Origin: Bradyrhizobium iriomotense
GTDB taxonomy: Bacteria > Pseudomonadota > Alphaproteobacteria > Rhizobiales > Xanthobacteraceae
Length of the DNA: 50,475 nt
Direction: 5' to 3'
NCBI RefSeq assembly: GCF_018130765.1
Contig: NZ_JAFCJZ010000037.1
Location: 1 to 50,475, forward strand
Shown here: positions 7,895-16,204 of the stretch, piece after piece
How positions within the stretch are numbered: the stretch's first letter is position 1
Layout: every line of letters begins with the position of its first letter
Position numbers and translations under genes: made by a program
The notes under the pieces: generated by a model
Told to the model about the DNA's origin: nothing
Database searches by the model: none
What the model saw: the letters and a program-made list of their open reading frames with translations, nothing else

Positions 7895-8830
7895 CTATCC
7901 GGCTTTGCCACCCTTCTTCGGCCGCCGCTTGCATGTGCCGGGCAGCTTCGCCGCGAGAAAATCACCGAGCGCTTCCACGCGTGCGGGACGCGGGCCGCCG
8001 GGCGGGGTCACGAGATGCACGGCGCCTTCGGCCTGCTTCCAGTCCTTCAGGATCACTTCGACGGCGCCGGAGGAGATCGCCTCGCCGACGATGAATTCCG
8101 GTAGCTCGGCGATGCCGAGACCTGCGATCAATGACGGCATCACGGCTTCGCCATTGTTGACGCGGAGCGGGCCGCCCGGACGCACGCTGGCCTGCTCGCC
8201 GGCGGAATTGGTGTAGTGCCAGATGTTGGGCGTCGACATGTAGGCGTAGCTGAAGCATCTGTGCTCGGCCAAGTGCATCGGATGCGTCGGGCGGCCGTGA
8301 CGCTTGAGATAAGACGGCGCGGCCACGGTGAAGCGCGGCATGGTGAAGAGCCGCCGCGCGATCAGCGAGGAGTCCGGCAGGCGCGCGATCCGCACCGCCA
8401 TGTCAAAGCCCTCGCCGATCAGGTCCACGGTCGCATCGCTCAGATGCAGATCGACCGAGACTTCCGGATAGGCCTCGAAAAACTCCGGCAGCAGCGGCGC
8501 CACCGCCTTGATGCCGAATGTCATGGGCACGGCGAGCCGCACCAGGCCGCGCGGCGCGACCGATTGCGCCAGCGCCTCGTTCTCCGCCGCCTCGCCGTCG
8601 GCAAGCAGACGCGTCGCCCGGTCGGCAAGCTTGTGGCCGGCATCGGTCAGTGCGAGCCGGCGCGAGGTGCGGTTGAACAGGCGGGCGCCGAGCCGCTCCT
8701 CCAGCCGGGTCACGGCCTTCGAGACCGTCGCCTTGGACATCGCGAGCTCGCTCGCGGCCCCCGCAAACGACCGTAATTCCACGACTTTTGCGAAGATCGC
8801 GAGCGCCTCGAAATCGGGGAGTTTTGCCAT
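7895..8830 (-). CDS. LysR-family transcriptional regulator
   Basis: A 311-residue LTTR. The N-terminal winged helix-turn-helix spans about residues 5-65 (FAKVVELRSFAGAASELAMS, KAVTRLEERLGARLFNRTSR), followed by the linker helix and a periplasmic-binding-like effector domain with the SDATVDLIGEGFDMAVRIA segment typical of the AaeR/CrgA-like branch. The tail is unusually basic (CKRRPKKGGKAG). The gene is divergent from the SDR gene at 8950, and the 119-bp gap contains overlapping inverted repeats at 8852-8874. The usual LTTR pattern would be autorepression and inducer-dependent activation of the SDR-pirin-WrbA genes. The inducer is unknown; a quinone or phenolic compound would fit the neighbours. 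Confidence 0.9.
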   Translation of the reverse strand: MAKLPDFEALAIFAKVVELRSFAGAASELAMSKATVSKAVTRLEERLGARLFNRTSRRLALTDAGHKLADRATRLLADGEAAENEALAQSVAPRGLVRLAVPMTFGIKAVAPLLPEFFEAYPEVSVDLHLSDATVDLIGEGFDMAVRIARLPDSSLIARRLFTMPRFTVAAPSYLKRHGRPTHPMHLAEHRCFSYAYMSTPNIWHYTNSAGEQASVRPGGPLRVNNGEAVMPSLIAGLGIAELPEFIVGEAISSGAVEVILKDWKQAEGAVHLVTPPGGPRPARVEALGDFLAAKLPGTCKRRPKKGGKAG

Positions 8831-8851
8831 GGGGAGCCGGTCCAGTTGGGA

Positions 8852-8874
8852 TGTTTAAGGAAACAATGCGTTTC
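8852..8874. promoter_or_regulatory. Overlapping inverted repeats, likely LysR operator
   Basis: Two perfect short palindromes overlap here: TGTTT-AAGG-AAACA (8852-8865) and GAAAC-AATGC-GTTTC (8860-8874). They lie between the divergent LysR and SDR genes, where an LTTR site is expected. Binding is inferred from position and symmetry. Confidence 0.5.
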
Positions 8875-8949
8875 AACAGTTTCTATTTCTATACCACAGG
8901 CGGAGGCTTATCCAAGGGCCATCAGACATTCAGGAAATGGAGAAATCCA

Positions 8950-9702
8950 ATGACCAAGAAGCTCTCAGGCAAGGTTGCCCTCGTCACCGGCGGCTCGCGC
9001 GGCATCGGCGCGGCCTCTGCCCGCGCACTCGCCGATGAAGGCGCCGATGTCGCCATCAGCTACGTCGCATCGCCCGACAAGGCGGAGGCCGTCGTCGCGG
9101 AGCTGAAGGCGAAGGGCGTCAGGGCGCGTGCGTTCAAGGCCGACCAGGCCTCGGCCAAGGACGTGACGCAGCTCGTCAACGACGTCGCCAGGGAATTCGG
9201 CCATCTCGACATCCTCGTCAACAATGCCGGCGTTGCCGCCGGCGGCGCCACCGACGACGCCAAGGCCGACACCGACGCGCTCGCCCGCCAGGACCAGGTC
9301 AACGTGCATGGCGTGATCGCGGCGATCCGCGCCGCCTCGCAGCTGATGAGTGAAGGCGGCCGCATCGTCACGGTCGGCTCGATGCTCGCAGACCGCGCCT
9401 CGTTCCCGGGCCTTGCCGACTACGTCGCCACCAAGGCGGCCGTCGTCGGCTACACCAAGGGCGCGGCGCGCGACCTCGGTCCGCGCGGCATCACCGTCAA
9501 CGTGGTGCAGCCCGGCTCGATCAACACCGACATGAATCCGGATGACGACCGCGACTTCGCGGAAGCCCAGCGCAAGCAGCACGCGCTGCAGCGCTTCGGC
9601 CGCCCCGAGGAGGTCGCCGCCGGCGTGGTCTTCCTCGCAAGCCCGCAAGCCTCCTTCGTCACCGGCACGGTGCTCAATGTCGACGGCGGGTTTGGCGCGT
9701 AA
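8950..9702 (+). CDS. SDR-family NAD(P)-dependent oxidoreductase
   Basis: A 250-residue classical short-chain dehydrogenase/reductase similar to 3-oxoacyl-ACP reductases. The cofactor motif TGGSRGIG lies at about residues 13-20, NNAG near 91, a serine in VGSM near 143 and the catalytic Tyr and Lys in DYVATK near 157-162. The arginine/serine-rich first turn favours NADPH. Homology and a good AGGAAATGG/GAGAA leader place the start at 8950. It is divergent from the LysR gene and 36 bp upstream of the pirin gene, so the two are probably co-transcribed. FabG proper is usually in a fab cluster, so this paralogue more likely reduces a small carbonyl or quinone compound; the substrate is unknown. Confidence 0.88.
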   Translation: MTKKLSGKVALVTGGSRGIGAASARALADEGADVAISYVASPDKAEAVVAELKAKGVRARAFKADQASAKDVTQLVNDVAREFGHLDILVNNAGVAAGGATDDAKADTDALARQDQVNVHGVIAAIRAASQLMSEGGRIVTVGSMLADRASFPGLADYVATKAAVVGYTKGAARDLGPRGITVNVVQPGSINTDMNPDDDRDFAEAQRKQHALQRFGRPEEVAAGVVFLASPQASFVTGTVLNVDGGFGA

Positions 9703-9738
9703 CGCCAAACCCCTCCCCTCCAATCAGGACCCACTTCA

Positions 9739-10437
9739 ATGATCGAACTCAGACCTTTCGCAAAGCTCGGCGGCGCCGACCACGGCTGGCTCAAGGCCAA
9801 GCATCATTTCTCTTTCGCAGGCCATTATGACCCGAACAATATGGGTCATGGCGCCTTGCGGGTGTGGAACGACGACGAGATCGCGCCGAACACCGGATTT
9901 CCCGCCCATCCCCACGCCAACATGGAGATCATCACCTATGTGCGGGAAGGCGCGATCACGCACCAGGATAGCCTCGGCAACGAAGGCCGCACTGAAGCGG
10001 GCGACGTGCAGGTGATGAGCGCCGGCAGCGGCATCCGCCACTCCGAGTACAATCTCGAGCCGACCAGGACGCGGATCTTCCAGATCTGGATCGAGCCTGT
10101 GGCGCGCGGCGGACAGCCGACCTGGGGCTCGAAGCCGTTCCCCAAGGCCGACCGCTCCGGCAAGCTCGTCACCATCGCGAGCGGCTTCGAGGACGACACC
10201 GACGCACTGCCGATCCGCGCCGATGCGCGGGTGCTCGCCACCACGCTGAAGGCGGGCGAGAGCGCCGAGTACGAGCCGCAGACCTCGCGTCACCTCTATC
10301 TCGTGCCCGCGGCGGGTGCCGTCGAGGTCAACGGCGTGCGCGTCAACGCCCGCGACGGCGCGGCGATCCGCGACGAGGACCGACTGAAGATCACGGCGCT
10401 CGAAGACTCCGAACTCGTGCTCGTCGACGCGGCTTAG
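9739..10437 (+). CDS. Pirin family protein (YhhW-type)
   Basis: A 232-residue bicupin of the pirin family. Some members, for example E. coli YhhW, have quercetin 2,3-dioxygenase activity in vitro. The N-terminal cupin has the metal ligands in FPAHPHANMEIITYV (His-x-His and Glu) and the later His in SGIRHSEYN. The second cupin, from about residue 140, lacks obvious ligands, as is usual. Start codon and leader (AGGACCCACTTCA) are normal. It sits 36 bp after the SDR gene and about 150 bp before wrbA. In the context of an SDR and a quinone reductase, a role in handling flavonoid or quinone electrophiles is an attractive inference. Confidence 0.9.
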   Translation: MIELRPFAKLGGADHGWLKAKHHFSFAGHYDPNNMGHGALRVWNDDEIAPNTGFPAHPHANMEIITYVREGAITHQDSLGNEGRTEAGDVQVMSAGSGIRHSEYNLEPTRTRIFQIWIEPVARGGQPTWGSKPFPKADRSGKLVTIASGFEDDTDALPIRADARVLATTLKAGESAEYEPQTSRHLYLVPAAGAVEVNGVRVNARDGAAIRDEDRLKITALEDSELVLVDAA

Positions 10438-10458
10438 AGCGCATCCACACACCAACTC

Positions 10459-10547
10459 GTCATGCCCGGCCTTGAGCCGGGCATCCATCGCCTTCGCATG
10501 AAAGCTTTCGAAGATCGATGGGTTGCCGGGTCAAGCCCGGCAACGAC
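10459..10547. repeat. Paired hairpin repeat between pirin and wrbA
   Basis: Two perfect hairpins with 8-bp stems stand in inverted orientation: TGCCCGGC-cttga-GCCGGGCA (10463-10483) and TTGCCGGG-tcaag-CCCGGCAA (10523-10543). Their loops are reverse complements of each other, so the whole element is itself palindromic. It differs in sequence from the REP family at the RAYT. It may stabilise or terminate the upstream transcript. Confidence 0.8.
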
Positions 10548-10589
10548 ACCGAACAGAACGACTCATTTCATCATCAACGGAAACCACAC

Positions 10590-11189
10590 ATGACCAAAGT
10601 TCTCGTCCTCTATTATTCCGCCTATGGCCATATCGAGGCGATGGCCAATGCCGTCGCCGAGGGCGCGCGCGAAGCCGGCGTCACCGTCGACATCAAGCGC
10701 GTGCCCGAGCTGGTGCCGGCCGAGGTCGCGAAGGCCTCCTACTACAAGCTCGACCAGGCAGCGCCCGTTGCGAAGATCGAGGACCTCGCCAATTACGACG
10801 CGATCATCGTCGGCACCGGCACCCGCTTCGGCCGCATGTCCTCGCAGATGGCGAACTTTTTGGACCAGGCCGGCGGCCTCTGGGCCAAGGGCGCGCTGCA
10901 CGGCAAGGTCGGCGGCGCCTTCACCGCCAGTGCGACCCAGCATGGCGGCCAGGAGACGACGTTGTTCTCGATCATCACCAACTTGCTGCATTTCGGCATG
11001 GTCGTGGTCGGCATGAACTACGGCTTTGCCGGTCAGATGAAGCTCGACGAGGTCACGGGCGGTGCGCCCTACGGCGCCACCACGATCACCGGCGGCGACG
11101 GCGGCCGCCAGCCCAGCGCCAACGAGCTCGCCGGCGCACGCTATCAGGGCCGGCAGATCGCGGAGACTGCCAGGAAACTTCGTGGCTGA
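10590..11189 (+). CDS. wrbA: NAD(P)H:quinone oxidoreductase, WrbA
   Basis: A 199-residue flavodoxin-like protein that reduces quinones by two electrons using FMN and NAD(P)H, avoiding semiquinone radicals. The FMN phosphate loop is LYYSAYGHIEAMA near residues 6-18; GTGTRFGRMSSQM near 78 and FTASATQHGGQETTLFS near 112 are highly diagnostic of WrbA. Length is exactly that of the family. Homology supports the start at 10590. The gene lies downstream of SDR and pirin genes on the same strand, separated by a hairpin repeat, and is followed by a strong hairpin at 11210. It may be part of the same LysR-controlled group. Confidence 0.95.
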   Translation: MTKVLVLYYSAYGHIEAMANAVAEGAREAGVTVDIKRVPELVPAEVAKASYYKLDQAAPVAKIEDLANYDAIIVGTGTRFGRMSSQMANFLDQAGGLWAKGALHGKVGGAFTASATQHGGQETTLFSIITNLLHFGMVVVGMNYGFAGQMKLDEVTGGAPYGATTITGGDGGRQPSANELAGARYQGRQIAETARKLRG

Positions 11190-11209
11190 GCTGCATGGCT
11201 GATACGACA

Positions 11210-11241
11210 GGGGCGGCATTCTCCTCCGGGAATGCCGCCCC
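11210..11241 (+). terminator. Hairpin terminator after wrbA
   Basis: GGGGCGGCATTC pairs with GAATGCCGCCCC around a short pyrimidine-rich loop 20 bp after the wrbA stop, giving a stem of about 12 bp. No long T-run follows, so it may be a stabilising or weak intrinsic terminator. Confidence 0.6.
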
Positions 11242-11427
11242 ATATGCGTGGGCGGGATATTTGACCTGAAGCGATACGAATGGCTTTCGAACTCTTGTTG
11301 ATCGCGCAGATGATCCGCAGGCCCGCGCAAGCGTTGGCGCGGCGATGGTATTGCCGCAGCCTGTTCCGCGCCTCGCGCGGCCGGTTTCACTGCGCCGGGT
11401 GCACGGGATCGTGAGACGCGATCACCG

Positions 11428-12312
11428 CTAGGCCTGCGTGATGTCGGCGTGAGGCTGAACTTGCTCCGTCGGCATGGGCGCCGGCGCCGTCGACAACCAC
11501 CAGCCCTCACCGGCAAACCAGCACGTCTCATCGGGAGCGCCCTCTCTCCGCAGCGACTGCACGCTCTCCCATCCCTTTGCGAACGCCTCGGCCAGTCGCC
11601 GGCCGGCATCCGCGTCCTGCAATCCCGCACAGCCGATGAACTGCGCGCGGCCCAGGAATTTCGCCGGCCAGATCGCCCCGTCATCCGGGCGCGTGATCAT
11701 CAACATGCCACCGTGCACACCTTCGGGCGCGAGCGGAAACACCAGCCGTCCGCCGGGCCGCAGCGCCTCGAGCCATTCCGTTGCCGGCTGCGCCGCGCCC
11801 GCGCAGACATAGATCACGTCTGCAGCCGGCAGATCGGAGGCGATGCCCGAACGATCGCTCACATCCGCATGGGCGATATCCCTAAGATTGTCGCGCGCAA
11901 GTCCCGCCAGACGTTCGTCGATCTCATAGGCGTGGACGTGGCCGCGGGGGCCGGCGAGATGCGCGAGGATCGCGGTGTAGTAGCCGCTGCCCGCGCCGAT
12001 CTGGAGCACGGTCTCGCCTTCCCTGACAGCGCAGCCGCTGAGCCAATAGGCGTGCGCACCGGGCATTCCGATGTTGAGGCCGCGCGCCGGGTCGAGCGCC
12101 AACAGCGCGTTCTGGTAGATGAAGGCAGGATCGTCATCGGGTGTCACGACATAGGGATGGCCGCCGAAAGCGATCGACCACGGCCCGGGCCCGACGAAAG
12201 GCTCGCGCCTGACGGTCCGAAATGCCTCTTCAATACGGGGATCCGCGGCTTTCGCCGCCGCGCAGATCAGTTGCGCATAGAATGCGCGATATTTTGCCGA
12301 ACGATCTTCCAT
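11428..12312 (-). CDS. PCMT-like SAM-dependent methyltransferase
   Basis: A 294-residue Rossmann methyltransferase related to protein-L-isoaspartate O-methyltransferases, which repair isomerised aspartyl residues. The N-terminal AFRTVRREPFVGPGPW segment and the SAM motif I VLQIGAGSGYYTAILAHL (about residues 105-122) match that family; VHAYEIDERLAGLARDNL supplies the ribose-binding acidic residue. The usual family sequence GTGSGYQ is altered to GAGSGYY, and the C-terminal 80 residues are extended, so substrate may differ. The ATG at 12312 has GGAGG upstream; longer frames to 12540 would run into the Lrp gene. It lies 115 bp downstream of the Lrp-family gene on the same strand. Confidence 0.8.
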   Translation of the reverse strand: MEDRSAKYRAFYAQLICAAAKAADPRIEEAFRTVRREPFVGPGPWSIAFGGHPYVVTPDDDPAFIYQNALLALDPARGLNIGMPGAHAYWLSGCAVREGETVLQIGAGSGYYTAILAHLAGPRGHVHAYEIDERLAGLARDNLRDIAHADVSDRSGIASDLPAADVIYVCAGAAQPATEWLEALRPGGRLVFPLAPEGVHGGMLMITRPDDGAIWPAKFLGRAQFIGCAGLQDADAGRRLAEAFAKGWESVQSLRREGAPDETCWFAGEGWWLSTAPAPMPTEQVQPHADITQA

Positions 12313-12427
12313 GTCGCCTCCGGGGGAACGGAGGCGACGATAACACAACGCGCGCGATAATCGGAAGGCTTGCGCAATCGCGGGCTTTGTGACGGTGCGA
12401 TGACGAGCTGATCGTGCAGGCCACGCT

Positions 12428-12967
12428 TCAGCTACGTTCGGTTTTCTTCCTGACGAGGTCTTTGCCGATCGGCCGCGCGGGTTCGCTTCGCAGCACCAGC
12501 GAGGTTGTAACAGTGCCGAAACCGGCAATGCGATCGACAATCGTCTCGAGGTCCTCCGGCGCCGGAACGAGCACCTTGAGCACGAAGCAGTCGTCGCCCG
12601 TCACGCGATGGACCTCGATGATGTGAGGAATCTCGCTGAACCGTTTGAGGCAGGTCTTGATGTGCTCGTGCGAGGTGCGCAGGCGCACCAGCGCCATCAG
12701 GCCGAGCCCGAGCGCGCGCGGGTTGATGCGGGCGCCGTAGCCTTCGATGATGCCTGCTTCCTCGAGCCGCTTGACGCGTTCGGAGACGGCCGGCTGGGAC
12801 AGTCCGACGGAACGGCCGAGCTCGGACAGCGGCACACGCGCATTGGCTTGCAGCGCCTCGAGGATCTTCAAATCCTTGGCATCGATGCTCCCGAAACGAT
12901 CCAACTCAATTCTCCATTCCACCTTGAGATCATCGGCAGATGGTCGATTTCGCCGATGACTTGCCAT
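12428..12967 (-). CDS. Lrp/AsnC-family transcriptional regulator
   Basis: A regulator of 179 residues from the ATG at 12967. The helix-turn-helix is seen in SIDAKDLKILEALQANARV to QPAVSERVKRLEEAGII, and the C-terminal RAM/AsnC ligand-binding domain follows, with TGDDCFVLKVLVP as its core strand. The N-terminus before the first helix is longer than usual by about 25 residues, so a start closer to FGSIDAKD is possible although no good ATG is present. It is divergent from the hydrolase gene at 13027 with only 59 bp between starts, where GACCGCGGTC (12977-12986) is a perfect palindrome. Likely targets are these adjacent genes; the effector amino acid is unknown. Confidence 0.87.
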   Translation of the reverse strand: MASHRRNRPSADDLKVEWRIELDRFGSIDAKDLKILEALQANARVPLSELGRSVGLSQPAVSERVKRLEEAGIIEGYGARINPRALGLGLMALVRLRTSHEHIKTCLKRFSEIPHIIEVHRVTGDDCFVLKVLVPAPEDLETIVDRIAGFGTVTTSLVLRSEPARPIGKDLVRKKTERS

Positions 12968-13026
12968 GTGATGCAGGACCGCGGTCGGCCACACTACGAA
13001 CTCACCTCAGATATCACGGGACGTTC

Positions 13027-13566
13027 ATGCACGACATCATCACATTGCCCGGCCTCGGCGGCTCCGGAGACGCCCATTGGCAAACGCTGTGGGAGCGCGC
13101 TGAGCTGCGCTTCACGCGATTCCAGCCGGCGAGCTGGGATCAGCCGGACCTCGACGACTGGGAGCAAGCCCTCGAGCGCGCGGTCGCGCGCTGCGCGAAG
13201 CCGCCTGTCCTGATCGCCCACAGCCTCGCCTGCCTGCTGGTGGCGCACTGGGCCGCGCGCTTCCCGTCCGCGATTGCGGGCGCCTTTCTGGTCGCCGTGC
13301 CCGATCCGGATGGCGGCAATTTTCCCGCGGAGGCCATGATGTTCAAGCCGGTCCCCGACCGCGCGCTGCGCTTTCCCTCGCTAATCATCGCGAGCACGAA
13401 TGATCCCTATGGAGCGCTCGACGTGACGCAGCGGCTGGCGCGGGCCTGGCAGTCCGGCTTGATCGTGCCGGGCGCACTCGGCCACATCAATGCCGCGAGC
13501 GGGATCAGTGACTGGCCGCAAGGACGCGCATTGCTGGATGCCTTTCGCGCGGGCCTTCCGAGGTGA
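13027..13566 (+). CDS. RBBP9/YdeN-family alpha/beta hydrolase
   Basis: A 179-residue serine hydrolase of the RBBP9/YdeN family. LPGLGGSGDAHWQTLWE near the N-terminus is diagnostic. The nucleophile Ser lies in LIAHSLACLL near residue 70, with Ala in place of the first Gly of the elbow. The acid is probably the Asp of STNDPYG near 130, and the catalytic His lies in GHINAASGISDWPQG near 155. Homology sets the start at 13027. Physiological substrates of this family are poorly known. It is divergent from the Lrp gene and converges with the acyltransferase gene with 21 bp between stops. Confidence 0.87.
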   Translation: MHDIITLPGLGGSGDAHWQTLWERAELRFTRFQPASWDQPDLDDWEQALERAVARCAKPPVLIAHSLACLLVAHWAARFPSAIAGAFLVAVPDPDGGNFPAEAMMFKPVPDRALRFPSLIIASTNDPYGALDVTQRLARAWQSGLIVPGALGHINAASGISDWPQGRALLDAFRAGLPR

Positions 13567-13587
13567 CAGCGAAACAGACGGCGCCCG

Positions 13588-14733
13588 TCAGCGCGCGCCC
13601 TTGCCCATCGCCCGCGCGGCAAAGGCGGCGAGCCTGGGGTGACGGCGCAGGCCCTGCGCGGCGTGGTCGCGCCAGGCAAAAGGCAGCCCGCGCCAGGACA
13701 GCGCGACGGTCGCGTCGGTCAGCGGCACCTGTTCAGCGCCCAGCCGGCGCTTGTAATCCTGATTGCCGACGCTGAGATCGAAGCGGCGCACCCCCTGTGC
13801 ATGCAGCGTCGCCATGGTGCGTTCGGTCACGAGCAGTCCGGGGGAGCAGCTCGACCAGGAATCGCCTGCGTGGCTGATGCGCAGCAGGAAATAGGTCGCA
13901 CCGTATCTAACGCCGAGCGTGGTGGCGACGACGGCCTCGTCGCACACCAGCGCCGAGATGACGGCATACCCCTCCGCGATACCCTGGCGCGCCACCTCGC
14001 GATAGAACCGGGCATGGGTGTCGTCGTTGAGGACGAAGCGCGACCCGAGCTTGCGCATCCGCGCCTGCTGCTGGACATCCATCACGTCCAGCAGTTCGTG
14101 CGCTCGCGCGACATGCGTGGCGATCTCGAACCGCGCACCGGCATGACGGCTGAAGACGCGCCAGCAGCGCGGCATCTGCATGCGCTTGATCGACGCCCGA
14201 TAATCGGCATAGTCGTCGCCGACGAGCACGAGGTTGCCGTTGACCGAGCAGGATCCGGGACGGCCGAGCGACACCAGCGGGTTCGGCTTACCGGCGACCT
14301 GCGCCGGCATCTTCTTCAGGCGCAGCAGGTCGAAGCGGTCGGGCAAGGCGCGCAATGCCTCGACCAGCGCCTTGCCGATCGCATCCATCGCCGCCGCATC
14401 CAGCGCCACATCGCGCGCCAGGATTGGCGCGTTGTTGTCGGAGACGCCGAAATCGGCGAATTCGACGATGCGGATGCCGCGCCTGACATGGCTGATCATC
14501 GGCACGACCGCGATGTCCTTGCCGGTCGCGGCATCGGAGATCACGGCGATCAGCGGCGCAACGCCGCGAAACGCCTCGTACCAGGCGCCGAGCCAGTAAC
14601 CATGCTGGAAAGCGGTGCGATGGCCGGCACTCAGGCGTGCCGCAGCCTGCCGCCAGTCACGCAGGAAATCGACCGCGATTCCCGACGCGCTGGACACAAG
14701 ACCATCTGGCTGCTCGACGCTGAGAAACGTCAT
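13588..14733 (-). CDS. FemAB/BcsL-like GNAT acyltransferase
   Basis: A 381-residue protein with the GNAT fold of the Acetyltransf_6 type (FemAB/CelD/BcsL-like), proteins often found in capsule, cellulose and exopolysaccharide loci. The N-terminal half includes AFQHGYWLGAWYEAF and VVPMISHVRRG; the C-terminal core includes CDEAVVATTLGVRYGATYFLL and RRFDLSVGNQDYKRRLG, the last being a hallmark of the family. The start at 14733 is used because the reading frame upstream overlaps the end of the O-antigen ligase gene. It is 118 bp downstream of that gene on the same strand and likely co-transcribed. It may acylate a sugar or lipid intermediate; the substrate is unproven. Confidence 0.8.
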   Translation of the reverse strand: MTFLSVEQPDGLVSSASGIAVDFLRDWRQAAARLSAGHRTAFQHGYWLGAWYEAFRGVAPLIAVISDAATGKDIAVVPMISHVRRGIRIVEFADFGVSDNNAPILARDVALDAAAMDAIGKALVEALRALPDRFDLLRLKKMPAQVAGKPNPLVSLGRPGSCSVNGNLVLVGDDYADYRASIKRMQMPRCWRVFSRHAGARFEIATHVARAHELLDVMDVQQQARMRKLGSRFVLNDDTHARFYREVARQGIAEGYAVISALVCDEAVVATTLGVRYGATYFLLRISHAGDSWSSCSPGLLVTERTMATLHAQGVRRFDLSVGNQDYKRRLGAEQVPLTDATVALSWRGLPFAWRDHAAQGLRRHPRLAAFAARAMGKGAR

Positions 14734-14851
14734 CCCCGGGACATATGACTGCTGAATGTTTCCATAGATTATGTTTTGCCGCAGACCACAAGCGACGTCG
14801 CGGCTTATCGTTAAGCCGGTGCAACCACAGCGCCGCGACTGCGACAAGCTG

Positions 14852-16204
14852 TCAGCGTTGGTGTTCCGTCCGGTCAACGCACTGGAACCTTGCGAGGAAG
14901 TGCAGGCCCGCCACCGCGAGCGCGAACATGAACCAGATTGGATTCTGCCGTTCGAGCAGGAAGGTCTCGGTGGCGCCGTAGTACAGGCCGAACAGCCAGA
15001 CGGTCAGGAACAGCTTTGCCAGTGCGCTGCTCCGGTTGTGAGCCTGGGCGGACTGGAAATTGCCGAGCGGCGCGAGCACGAAGACGAGGATCACCAGCGC
15101 CAGCCCCGGGAGGCCGATGGTGACCGCGAGGTCGAGATAGGAGTTGTGGCTGTGCGCCGCCGACGTCGCCCATTCGGCGCCCTGGGCGGTCTGCCGCGCG
15201 GAAACGTCGTCCCAAAAAGCCGCATAGCCGTGGCCGACGATCGGCTTTTCGGCGACGGCCGCTAGCGCGAACTCCCAGATGGCGGAACGGCCGGTGAAGG
15301 TGGGATCGAGCGGAAGCATCCGCGTCATCGCCCCGAGCGACGGGCTGAGCACGCTGCCGACCGTCAGCAGGTTCATCACGATCAGCGGCACGAAGCAGAT
15401 GAGCCGCTTCAGCCACAGGCTGCGCGTGACGTAAACCAGCGATGCCAGCGCATAGATCGCAAGGCACAGCACGGAAGAGGTCTTGCCGCCAGTGAAGATC
15501 AGGAAGATGCCGGCGAGCGCGGCGATCGCCGGCCCCATCACGAACGATCCGACGGCGCACAGGTAGATGCCGACATAGACCAGGATGGTCATCACCGGCG
15601 AAGCCACGTTCTTGTGACCAAAGCTGCCGCGCCAGTCGCCGGCGAGCTGTGGCTCGGTGACGTCGAGCGCGGTGTGGATCGAATATTGCGGGGCGAGGAC
15701 AACGCCGAGATAGCACAGCGCGAGCAGCGCGAGTGCGGCGGCGCCGAGACATAAATTGAAGCTGCGCTGCGTCGGCGGCAAGAGCGGCAGCAGCACGGCG
15801 AGCGCCGTCACGCTGGCCGCGAGCACGAAACGCTGGATCGAAACGCCGCGGCTCTCGGAGAAGACGATGTTGATCAACAGCCAGCCGACGAGACACACAT
15901 GCAGCGGTGTCACAAGGCTCTTCAGCGCGGGGGCATCCGTGACCGCGACGAGCAGTACCGCGACCGCGGCCAGAAGACCCCAGGCAACGTAGGTGAGCGC
16001 CATCCGCCCGCCGACGACGGTGGCCGCGTCCTCGCTGCGCAAATCGGGAAATGGATCGAGCGTCACCAGGATGAGAAGCAGGGCCGCAATCGCGACGAGA
16101 CAGCGCGCCGCCCGCATGGCATTCAGCCCGGCAAGGCCGTCGCGCAGGATATGGCCGAGCGATGGGGCCTCGACGTCAGTGGTGTCAGCGGCGCTGCGAT
16201 CCAT
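14852..16204 (-). CDS. O-antigen ligase/polymerase family membrane protein (Wzy/WaaL-like)
   Basis: A 450-residue inner-membrane protein with around 11-12 hydrophobic segments. It carries the Wzy_C (O-antigen ligase) domain: GSFGHKNVASPVMT near residue 195 and the large periplasmic loop ending in AAHSHNSYLDLAVTIGLPG near 355. These regions belong to proteins that polymerise or ligate undecaprenyl-linked glycans. The N-terminal 30 residues are cytoplasmic. It starts at an ATG at 16204 and is followed by the acyltransferase gene. In this locus it is more likely a polysaccharide polymerase than an LPS ligase, because Wzz-, GT- and GalE-type genes are adjacent, but sequence alone cannot separate the two. 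Confidence 0.85.
   Translation of the reverse strand: MDRSAADTTDVEAPSLGHILRDGLAGLNAMRAARCLVAIAALLLILVTLDPFPDLRSEDAATVVGGRMALTYVAWGLLAAVAVLLVAVTDAPALKSLVTPLHVCLVGWLLINIVFSESRGVSIQRFVLAASVTALAVLLPLLPPTQRSFNLCLGAAALALLALCYLGVVLAPQYSIHTALDVTEPQLAGDWRGSFGHKNVASPVMTILVYVGIYLCAVGSFVMGPAIAALAGIFLIFTGGKTSSVLCLAIYALASLVYVTRSLWLKRLICFVPLIVMNLLTVGSVLSPSLGAMTRMLPLDPTFTGRSAIWEFALAAVAEKPIVGHGYAAFWDDVSARQTAQGAEWATSAAHSHNSYLDLAVTIGLPGLALVILVFVLAPLGNFQSAQAHNRSSALAKLFLTVWLFGLYYGATETFLLERQNPIWFMFALAVAGLHFLARFQCVDRTEHQR

Noticed and set aside
8950..9702. Assignment as fatty-acid FabG
   Set aside because: There is no fab gene nearby, and the divergent LysR and downstream pirin gene suggest another substrate; the general SDR call is kept.
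13639..14748. A 369-codon plus-strand frame opposite the FemAB-like gene
   Set aside because: Its translation is rich in Arg, His and Ala, without motifs, whereas the minus strand encodes a clear Acetyltransf_6 protein.
14852..16204. Assignment as a specific LPS O-antigen ligase (WaaL)
   Set aside because: Wzy and WaaL share the same C-terminal domain, and the nearby polysaccharide genes favour a polymerase; only the family-level call is supported.
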